Assembly: GCA_023443925.1 (NCBI GenBank) | Contig: JAEZSL010000415.1 | Coordinates: 1 to 22,698 of the forward strand | Reading direction: 5' to 3' | DNA length: 22,698 bases | Source of the DNA: Bacillota bacterium | GTDB lineage: Bacteria > Bacillota_A > Clostridia > Lachnospirales > Lachnospiraceae | Part shown: piece after piece, positions 16,599 to 22,698 of the stretch | Numbering within the stretch: position 1 is the stretch's first letter | Layout: the number at the start of each line of letters is the position of its first letter | The notes under the pieces: generated by a model | What the model saw: only the letters and a program-made list of their open reading frames with translations | Database searches by the model: none | What the model was told of the DNA's origin: nothing | Position numbers and translations under genes: made by a program

Positions 16599-17299
16599 TC
16601 AACTGCCCTTCTTTCCAACACATCTTTTAATTTTATAAGTCTTTTATCATTAACGTCTATCTCTTTATAAAGCGGTTCAAGATCTATCTCAACATTAACA
16701 AATTTCCCCACATCACGTTCTAAATCTAAAATAAAATAACCGAAACCTTTTCCATCTCTATGCTGCCCTAAAGACCCTGGATTAATAATAGTAGTATGAC
16801 CATACTTGTAGTTCATTCTAAAGTGAGTATGACCTAATATAACATAATCGTACTCATTATACACCGTTGAAAGATTACTTAATTCATTTGGATATAATCT
16901 TCCACATGTATAATCTTCTGGCGTCCCATGAAACACCCCGATTTTCTTCCCTAATAACTGCAATATAAAATAATCTGGCAGTCTTCTAATTCTATCAATC
17001 TGGTCACTTCTGCAATCAGCTAGAATTTGATCATAGCTATGTCCATAATTTTCTATATACTTTATGGGATCTTCTATTTTACTATATACATTAACTGCAT
17101 ATTTGTCATGATTTCCTATTATCCAGACTAAATTTTTTAGTTCACTTAATTTATCAATGATTTCTTTTTGTCCATAATAATATCCAAAAATATCACCGCA
17201 AAATATAAGCATATCATAGTCTATTTGATTAATTTGTTTAATAAATTCTCTAAATGTATACTGATTACCATGTATATCTGAAAATATAATTAATTTCAT
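16595..17299 (-). CDS. Calcineurin-like metallophosphoesterase (YfcE/MJ0936-type)
   Basis: 234 residues. All metal-site motifs are present: DIHGN (Asp8, His10), FCGDIFG (Asp36), GNHD (62-65), VFHGTP (His124) and LGHTHF (Gly156-His159), followed by INPGSLGQHRDG (172-183). This is the pattern of bacterial phosphodiesterases of the YfcE group, soluble with a dinuclear metal centre. It starts 7 nt after the acyltransferase stop, and that stop codon lies beside its ribosome site. It overlaps the ATP-grasp gene by 4 nt. A phosphoesterase of this type is not a standard part of a sugar-nucleotide pathway, so it may cleave a phosphorylated intermediate made or used by its neighbours. Substrate unknown. 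Confidence 0.85.
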   Translation of the reverse strand: MKLIIFSDIHGNQYTFREFIKQINQIDYDMLIFCGDIFGYYYGQKEIIDKLSELKNLVWIIGNHDKYAVNVYSKIEDPIKYIENYGHSYDQILADCRSDQIDRIRRLPDYFILQLLGKKIGVFHGTPEDYTCGRLYPNELSNLSTVYNEYDYVILGHTHFRMNYKYGHTTIINPGSLGQHRDGKGFGYFILDLERDVGKFVNVEIDLEPLYKEIDVNDKRLIKLKDVLERRAVE

Positions 17300-17306
17300 A
17301 CCACCT

Positions 17307-17966
17307 CTAAATAAAATCTGTACTTAACTTATCTTTTAATACTATACTTCTTTCAGGAACTAATACCTGTCCGGACATAACCTCGCTTGACATATATGCA
17401 GAGGCTCCTACAAGTACACTAGATGGAACATTTATGCCATTTTTAATTGTGGAATTAATCCCCATAAAACAATTATTTTCTATTTTCACAAATCCTGCAA
17501 TTGAAACATTTACGCTAAACATATTAAAATTTCCGACCTGGTCATCATGAGCTAAAACAGAGCCAATAAATATTAGATTTCCATCACCTATATTACAGTT
17601 GGGTCCAACAACGACGCGTTCTAGAATTATGTTGCCTTTACCAATACATGCATTTTTATCTATAATTGCAGTTGAATGAATAAAGTTTTCAATTTCGTAA
17701 CCCTTTTCAATGCATATATAAAATAATCGTTCGCGAATTTTATTCATATTTTTATAGCCAATTCCTATAATAATGGAATATTCTGTTGCATCATATATAT
17801 CTTGAATATTATCTATATCAACAAGAGGTAAACCATTTCTAGTTTGTGCATCTAGATACTCTTTTTCCACGGCATATGCTACAACTTCTCTTTGCCCATC
17901 GTTTTCTATATAATATCTAATAGTATCTGCATAAGAACTATTCCCTATTATAATTATCTTTTTCAT
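17307..17966 (-). CDS. NeuD/PglD-family sugar acyltransferase
   Basis: About 219 residues. An N-terminal Rossmann domain of the PglD_N type (KKIIIIGNSSYADTIRYYI, then EYSIIIGIGYKN) leads into a left-handed beta helix of hexapeptide repeats: IHSTAIIDKNACIGKGNIIL, VVVGPNCNIGDG, VLAHDDQVGNF, SVNVSIAGFVKIENNCFMG and NGINVPSSVLVGASAY. The His in AHDD matches the catalytic base of PglD/NeuD. Such trimers transfer acetyl (or similar) from acetyl-CoA to an amino or hydroxyl group on a nucleotide sugar. I prefer the ATG at 17966, with AAGGTGGGG just upstream; an upstream in-frame ATG at 17996 would overlap the SDR gene by 19 nt and lacks a ribosome site. It could N-acylate dTDP-Fuc4N in place of WecD. 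Confidence 0.85.
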   Translation of the reverse strand: MKKIIIIGNSSYADTIRYYIENDGQREVVAYAVEKEYLDAQTRNGLPLVDIDNIQDIYDATEYSIIIGIGYKNMNKIRERLFYICIEKGYEIENFIHSTAIIDKNACIGKGNIILERVVVGPNCNIGDGNLIFIGSVLAHDDQVGNFNMFSVNVSIAGFVKIENNCFMGINSTIKNGINVPSSVLVGASAYMSSEVMSGQVLVPERSIVLKDKLSTDFI

Positions 17967-17977
17967 TTCCCCACCTT

Positions 17978-18856
17978 CTATTTTTTCAACATCCATTTGA
18001 TTGTGTCTTTTACGCTAAATTGAGGTGAATACATAAACACAGTTTTAGCCTTTTCGATTGATATATCCCATTTTAAACCTTCTTCCTTATCCTCACCAAT
18101 AAATTTAATTTGAGATGTTGCTCCTGATTCTTGAATGCATAACTTTGCCAAATCAATATTTGAAATACTATAATTATTAGCAATATTATATATCCCAGTA
18201 GAACTTGTCTTAATAATTTGTGATAATCCTTCGCTTATATCTCTAACATCTACATAATTTTGCATTCTTAACCCTTTTCCATAAAGAATAAGATTTTCAT
18301 TGTATCTGCATCTTTCTAGAAAAGTGGATACTATTGTATTTTGGCGCATTCCTACACCAATAGGGGAAGATATTCGCATTATTGTTCGAATTATATTTTT
18401 ACTACAACAATTTAATATAATATGTTCACCTGTAAGCTTTGTAGTATGATACAATGTTATTGGTTTTGTAGGATGCTCCTCCGTAACAGGATATGTTTCA
18501 GGTTCACCAATCACTGGAATGCTGGACATATAAATTATTTGCTTAACGTTTTTTATATTAGCTAGTTCACATACATGTAATGTACCCAGTGAATTTACTT
18601 TTATTAGATCTTCTTCATTCCCAAAGCTTATATTAGCGGCAAGATGGATTATAATGTCAATATTTGAAATAATATCACTAATATATTTTGCAAATAAACT
18701 ATCACAAATATCCGCTTGTATATATTTAATCTCCTCTACACCTAGAAACTTTGAACCTCTTCCTATCCCTATAATTTTGCAATGAAAATTATTCTTTAGA
18801 TATGTAGTAAAATGTTTTCCAATAAATCCATTTATACCCACTATGCAAATATCCAA
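17978..18856 (-). CDS. NAD-dependent epimerase/dehydratase (extended SDR)
   Basis: 292 residues, cytosolic nucleotide-sugar enzyme. GINGFIGKH (8-16) is the extended-SDR GxxGxxG dinucleotide site, followed by ADICD, HLAANISFG, YMSSIPV (catalytic Ser region) and YHTTKL with the YxxxK catalytic pair. The C-terminal part (YVDVRDISEGL, GIYNIANN) is typical of the GalE/RmlD superfamily. The exact reaction (epimerase, 4-ketoreductase or dehydratase) cannot be read from the motifs. The start is TTG at 18856, with AGGAGA a few nt upstream. It follows the radical SAM gene by 17 bp. Confidence 0.85.
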   Translation of the reverse strand: MDICIVGINGFIGKHFTTYLKNNFHCKIIGIGRGSKFLGVEEIKYIQADICDSLFAKYISDIISNIDIIIHLAANISFGNEEDLIKVNSLGTLHVCELANIKNVKQIIYMSSIPVIGEPETYPVTEEHPTKPITLYHTTKLTGEHIILNCCSKNIIRTIMRISSPIGVGMRQNTIVSTFLERCRYNENLILYGKGLRMQNYVDVRDISEGLSQIIKTSSTGIYNIANNYSISNIDLAKLCIQESGATSQIKFIGEDKEEGLKWDISIEKAKTVFMYSPQFSVKDTIKWMLKK

Positions 18857-18873
18857 AACTTATCTCCTATAAA

Positions 18874-19830
18874 TTATAACATTTGTTCTTTTTCATTATA
18901 ATTTTTGTTGACTTCATTTCCATACTCATCATATCTTTTTTCACCTATTATTTTCCAATCAGTACATTTTTGACATATAGATGGAAGCTTAGTAAACTCG
19001 TGTTTCATATGTAATGAAACCATTGTTAAATTTCTTTGATCCCAAATATCTTTAATTCTAGAATTGTTAACATTTCCAAAATTGTTATCACCATCAACAT
19101 CCATCACACAATTTACAATATCACCTTCCCATGTAATAGCACAAATTCCCAATGCATTTCCACATGCAATACGTTCACATTCAAAATCATTTTTTATATC
19201 ATCACATTTACCTGCCCAGCTTATTAATCTTCTTACAGTTGTCCAAGCCCCCCTTTCTCTCCAATATTTTATAATAGTATCTATTTCATGTTCGTTTATT
19301 TTCATTTCCATAACTTTAGCTTCAATAATTGGTTTTTCTAATTTTAATTCCTTTTTTCTCTTTAATAAATATTCCACATTCTTGTACAATACATCTCTTT
19401 TAGCACCAACTCTTATTTCTTCATATACTTCTTGAGAAAACCCATCGATATCAATGCTAATAAAATCAATTCCAGAATCTAGTAACATTTCTGCCATTTC
19501 ATAATTGAGAAGTGTTCCATTAGTATTTATATTAATACTTTTTAACCCTTTTTTCTTTGCGTAATCAATCATATAATAAAGCTTATATCTTACTAATAAC
19601 GGCTCACCATAAAAATCCAACCACACTCTTGTTAATGGATTATGTTCTGCTATTTCATCAATTATTTTTTTATACAAAAGAATATCCATATATCCTCTTG
19701 CTCTTTTTATTTTATCATTCGCACAAGTAGTACAATTCAAATTACAATGATTCCCTACTTCAACAATTACATTTAACGGAAATTCCGTGACTTTAAATTT
19801 TTTTTCTACCTCATTTAAATTTTCATACAT
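18874..19830 (-). CDS. Radical SAM enzyme with SPASM/Twitch-type C-terminus
   Basis: 318 residues. CNLNCTTC supplies the CX3CX2C ligands (Cys29, Cys33, Cys36) for the SAM-binding 4Fe-4S cluster; WLDFYGEPLL is the GGEP-like motif. The C-terminal part has Cys223 or Cys230, then WEGDIVNC (Cys241), GNVNNSRIKDIW and the CQKC pair (Cys286, Cys289), enough for one auxiliary iron-sulfur cluster as in SPASM/Twitch proteins. Such enzymes modify peptides, or oxidise and deaminate sugars (for example in aminoglycoside pathways). GGAG lies 8 nt before the ATG. It sits 12 bp after the aminotransferase, between it and the SDR, which suggests action on the same sugar. Peptide modification is possible, but no precursor-like gene is seen nearby. 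Confidence 0.85.
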   Translation of the reverse strand: MYENLNEVEKKFKVTEFPLNVIVEVGNHCNLNCTTCANDKIKRARGYMDILLYKKIIDEIAEHNPLTRVWLDFYGEPLLVRYKLYYMIDYAKKKGLKSININTNGTLLNYEMAEMLLDSGIDFISIDIDGFSQEVYEEIRVGAKRDVLYKNVEYLLKRKKELKLEKPIIEAKVMEMKINEHEIDTIIKYWRERGAWTTVRRLISWAGKCDDIKNDFECERIACGNALGICAITWEGDIVNCVMDVDGDNNFGNVNNSRIKDIWDQRNLTMVSLHMKHEFTKLPSICQKCTDWKIIGEKRYDEYGNEVNKNYNEKEQML

Positions 19831-19842
19831 ATTTTTTCTCCA

Positions 19843-20964
19843 TTATTTAGTTATATATTGTTTAAGTTCTCTAATAACCATTTCTTTATCTATTTTCGAC
19901 ATCCTATAAAATAAAGGAAGTCGTATCAATCGATTACTTTCTTTAGTAGTATAATTATCTGTCCCATGAAAAGTCCCATACTTTAAACCAGCATTTGATG
20001 AGTGTAATGGGACATAATGAAATACCATTCCAATCCCTATTTCTCTTAACTCACGTATCATATTTGTTCTCGTTTCTAAATCTTTTACTTTAATATAAAA
20101 TATATGGGCATTATGTATACATTCCTTCGGTATATAAGGTAGTTCTATTTCTTTTATACATCTAAGTTCATTGTAATAATAATTCCATGTTTCTATTCTA
20201 TTTTCGTTAATTTTATCTGCGTTCTCCAGCTGCGCCCATAAAACTGCTGCATTAATTTCACTTGGTAAATAGGATGATCCCACATCAACCCAACTATACT
20301 TGTCAATTTCTCCTCGAAAAAATTTAGTACGATCTGTTCCTTTTTCTCTCAAGATTTCTGAACGCTCAAAGTATTTTTCATTATTTAATACAATAGCTCC
20401 GCCCTCCCCCATTTGATAATTTTTAGTCTCATGAAAACTATAACAACCGATATCACCTATTGTACCTAGATACTTACCTTTATATTTTGCCATAACCCCT
20501 TGAGCTGCATCTTCTATAACAGGGATATTATACTTACGACTAATTTTCATTATTTCATCCATTTCGCAACCAACTCCTGCATAATGAACAACTACAATAG
20601 CTTTCGTTTTATCCGTAATCGCTTGCTCAATTAACTTTTCATCAATATTCATAGTATCTGGCCTAATGTCTACAAATACAATTTTAGCTCCACGATTTAC
20701 AAAAGCATTTGCGGTAGAAACAAATGTATAGGATGGCATGATTACTTCATCTCCCAATTTAATATCCAATAATATGGCAGACATTTCAAGAGCTGCTGTA
20801 CAGGATGTGGTAAGTAGTATTTTCTTTGCATTAAAACGTGACTTCATCCATTCACTGCACAATTTTGTATATTTACCATCACCTGCGATCTTACCTGTAA
20901 TAATACACTCTGAGACATATTCCGTAGCTTTATCAAGATTAGTAGATTTATTAAAAGGAATCAT
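19843..20964 (-). CDS. wecE: dTDP-4-amino-4,6-dideoxygalactose transaminase (DegT/DnrJ/EryC1 family)
   Basis: PLP enzyme that converts dTDP-4-keto-6-deoxyglucose to dTDP-Fuc4N with glutamate as amino donor. 373 residues. The sequence closely follows E. coli WecE/RffA: MIPFN start, GDGKYT, LLTTSCTAALEM, GDEVIMPSYTFVSTANAFV, VEDAAQG-like EDAAQGVM (151-158), SFHETKN with PLP Lys181, EKGTDRTKFFRG and NAHIFYIK, ending with PLFYRMS. These positions point to a 4-amino-6-deoxy-galacto product rather than the more distant PglE/ArnB types. GAGGTG precedes the ATG. It follows the WecF-like gene by 30 bp, as expected for a Fuc4N unit. RmlA and RmlB, which would make the substrate, are not in the window. 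Confidence 0.92.
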   Translation of the reverse strand: MIPFNKSTNLDKATEYVSECIITGKIAGDGKYTKLCSEWMKSRFNAKKILLTTSCTAALEMSAILLDIKLGDEVIMPSYTFVSTANAFVNRGAKIVFVDIRPDTMNIDEKLIEQAITDKTKAIVVVHYAGVGCEMDEIMKISRKYNIPVIEDAAQGVMAKYKGKYLGTIGDIGCYSFHETKNYQMGEGGAIVLNNEKYFERSEILREKGTDRTKFFRGEIDKYSWVDVGSSYLPSEINAAVLWAQLENADKINENRIETWNYYYNELRCIKEIELPYIPKECIHNAHIFYIKVKDLETRTNMIRELREIGIGMVFHYVPLHSSNAGLKYGTFHGTDNYTTKESNRLIRLPLFYRMSKIDKEMVIRELKQYITK

Positions 20965-20994
20965 ATTTTCACCTCAGTATTTTATAATCACTCT

Positions 20995-22497
20995 TTAATC
21001 GTTAGAATACAATTTACTCCAACCAAATGTGTTTTTCTTTGAATCTTTAAGATATTTTTGTATCTCCTCTTTATTTACATCACCAACTTTATTTTCTTTA
21101 AATTGTTGAAAATCATTTAATTTTATATCGTTAATATCAAATATTGTCACATTATATTTGAAAAGCTCCCTATAAGAATTAACAGATGTTATGTAAATTT
21201 TCTTTCCTCCTTTTAGCATTGAATATATTGTAGTCCATCCACAATTCCTTGATAATGGGAATAATCCAATATCAACTTCAGATAACAATCTGCCATATTC
21301 TTCCATACCCAGAAACTCACGTAATACTATAAACTTTTCTTCGAATATATCTCTTCCTTTTGCAATTACCTCATTTATGTAGGTTTCGTCTCCCATATAC
21401 GAAAGAGGGCAGATTACATTGATATTTTCATCTTTAAACTTTTCTAGTAATTTAAAGGCTAATTTATGATCTATATCTTTAGTTGCAGAATAACCGACCA
21501 TAATGTTCAAAGTATCTTTTCTTTTTTTATTGGAGGTAACAATTAATCCACTATCATAAGTCAAAGAACTATTTGTAATAACATTAATATTTTTCTTGAA
21601 TTCATACAAAGAATTTAATATAGTAAAATATTTTTCATTATTTAATATAACATTGCCTATATTGGAAAATAATTTATGGTATTCGTTGCTACCTGTTTTC
21701 CATGATAATTCACCACCGTGCATAATTAAGTAAGTTTTTTCCTTAAACTCATTAATATATTCAGATAGAAAATCTCCTAACCTTATAGACATCACACCAC
21801 TATGAAATATAATCTTCTTACTATTCTTTAAGGTAGTAATGAATTTATTTTTCATACTATCATCAAAGTCAAATGAATGATACATATCATTTAATACGAT
21901 TACATTATTATACCTGTTTTGATTCTGCTTATAAAGCTCCCAAACATTATATAGATCATCAGGATTTAATTCATTTAAGTAATGTATTACAATTAAATGT
22001 TTATTAATATCTGACTCCCTTTTAATAGTTTCTATAACATTAATAACGAATTTTCCATCATAAATAAAATCTATATAATCGAACTTACCGCTTTTTAATA
22101 TTTCTTTATTTTTCTTTATTAGTCCTTGATTTTCAAAAAATTCACTTTTATATTTATCTAGTGAGATGTATTTATGTACATAAAATTCTTTAATCTGGTT
22201 TGCTTTCATTCGTTCTGCAATGTAAGTGTAATTTTTTATGGCTGTAATAACTACTATATTATCACTATCTAATTCTTTAATATAATTTAAATTATGGACA
22301 ACAAAACCTTCAAATACTTTGCCTTCCATTAAAGGATTACTATCAATAACAATACACTTTTCTCTATTTAGATATTTGTCGATATAACCTATAATTCTTG
22401 TTGACGCCCCTAATACTATAACCTTCTTCCAAATAAGTTTTTGGGCGAATTTTTCATCCGTAATTTCTTCTAATTCATGGTTAATCCAACTCATCAT
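20995..22497 (-). CDS. WecF-like (GT56-type) glycosyltransferase with N-terminal Rossmann domain
   Basis: 500 residues. The region after about 175 resembles TDP-Fuc4NAc:lipid II transferase WecF: IIFHSGVMSIRLGDFLSEY, LIMHGGELSWKTGSNEYHK, NIMVGYSATKDIDHK, INVICPLSYMGDETYINEV, MEEYGRLLSEVDIGLFPLSR and GWTTIYSMLKGGKKI follow the WecF order and spacing. E. coli WecF is about 360 residues; the extra ~125 N-terminal residues are a Rossmann domain (KVIVLGASTRIIGYIDKYL, CIVIDSNP, NIVVITAIKNYTYIAERM) like those in CoA-binding or PglD_N proteins. That fusion is unusual. The start overlaps the upstream stop by 4 nt (ATGA). Being next to wecE supports transfer of a Fuc4N-type sugar to a lipid-linked glycan. 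The match is by eye and should be tested. Confidence 0.7.
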   Translation of the reverse strand: MMSWINHELEEITDEKFAQKLIWKKVIVLGASTRIIGYIDKYLNREKCIVIDSNPLMEGKVFEGFVVHNLNYIKELDSDNIVVITAIKNYTYIAERMKANQIKEFYVHKYISLDKYKSEFFENQGLIKKNKEILKSGKFDYIDFIYDGKFVINVIETIKRESDINKHLIVIHYLNELNPDDLYNVWELYKQNQNRYNNVIVLNDMYHSFDFDDSMKNKFITTLKNSKKIIFHSGVMSIRLGDFLSEYINEFKEKTYLIMHGGELSWKTGSNEYHKLFSNIGNVILNNEKYFTILNSLYEFKKNINVITNSSLTYDSGLIVTSNKKRKDTLNIMVGYSATKDIDHKLAFKLLEKFKDENINVICPLSYMGDETYINEVIAKGRDIFEEKFIVLREFLGMEEYGRLLSEVDIGLFPLSRNCGWTTIYSMLKGGKKIYITSVNSYRELFKYNVTIFDINDIKLNDFQQFKENKVGDVNKEEIQKYLKDSKKNTFGWSKLYSND

Positions 22498-22698
22498 TGT
22501 CCTTTCTTTTTGTCTAATAAATAAAATTTAAACGCTTTCATATAATTCATATTTTTCAAATAATATTGAGCAATTGTTGAAAGAACATCATGTCGAAGTT
22601 TATTATTGTTTACTGGTATATTTTGATAGTGTTCCTCTAATAGTCGTATTGTTGCTGCTCTGATACTATCTTTACGTTCGGCAGTGAGAGAAGAATTA
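22494..22698 (-). CDS. C-terminal end of a TPR-like protein (cut by window edge)
   Basis: Only the last 67 residues are present. They are helical and repeat-like (RLLEEHYQNIP, DVLSTIAQYYLKNMNYMKAFKFYLL), resembling a TPR motif, perhaps the tail of a GT2-TPR glycosyltransferase like the one at 6872-7891. The TGA stop overlaps the ATG of the WecF-like gene (ATGA), so it is the previous gene of the same operon. The main domain lies outside the window. Confidence 0.6.
   Translation of the reverse strand, partial: NSSLTAERKDSIRAATIRLLEEHYQNIPVNNNKLRHDVLSTIAQYYLKNMNYMKAFKFYLLDKKKGQ

Noticed and set aside
17967..17996. Upstream ATG at 17996 for the NeuD-like gene
   Set aside because: It would overlap the SDR gene by 19 nt and has no ribosome site, while the ATG at 17966 follows AAGGTGGGG and begins exactly at the conserved KKIIIIG strand.

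Overview
The window reads as low-GC Gram-positive chromosome, probably a Clostridia member and perhaps Lachnospiraceae. This rests on strong AGGAGG-type ribosome sites, AT-rich intergenic DNA, intrinsic terminators and Firmicute-like FtsH, LspA and PyrG proteins. The family-level guess is inference. No rRNA, tRNA, CRISPR array or intact insertion sequence was seen.

Region 1 (1-5826) is housekeeping. The 5' part of ftsH (minus strand, cut by the window edge) has a clear sigma-A-type promoter. A 1.2 kb gene-free stretch with hairpins and a 28-bp tandem repeat separates it from pyrG (CTP synthase, plus strand), which ends in a strong hairpin terminator. A 16-bp tandem array follows, then on the minus strand a leaderless M23-type metallopeptidase-like protein and lspA (lipoprotein signal peptidase).

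Region 2 (5827-9508) is sparse. It holds a higher-order repeat array next to lspA, a structured element with competing hairpins, one GT2-plus-TPR glycosyltransferase gene, and 1.6 kb without an intact gene. That last stretch contains a good candidate for a small RNA (about 8223-8366, plus strand), a frameshifted small ORF with a strong ribosome site, a minus-strand terminator and a 40-bp tandem repeat.

Region 3 (9509-14204, minus strand) carries a CgeB-like glycosyltransferase, a 755-residue protein with a C-terminal GT-B glycosyltransferase domain, and wecB (UDP-GlcNAc 2-epimerase). wecB has its own TTGACA promoter. A mini-ORF overlapping a hairpin lies between wecB and the 755-residue gene.

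Region 4 (14430 to the right edge, minus strand) is one tightly packed, very AT-rich operon of nine genes. In transcription order they are: a truncated TPR-like protein, a WecF-like (GT56-type) glycosyltransferase fused to a Rossmann domain, a WecE-type sugar aminotransferase, a radical SAM/SPASM enzyme, a sugar-nucleotide SDR, a NeuD/PglD-like acyltransferase, a metallophosphoesterase, an ATP-grasp ligase, and a SAM methyltransferase with a C-terminal Rossmann domain. WecE plus a WecF-like transferase suggests a cell-surface glycan containing dTDP-Fuc4N-derived sugar, with wecB supplying UDP-ManNAc. The radical SAM, ATP-grasp, phosphoesterase and methyltransferase genes look like an unusual tailoring module for that sugar. 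The assigned chemistry is inference; the domain calls come from motifs read in the sequence.
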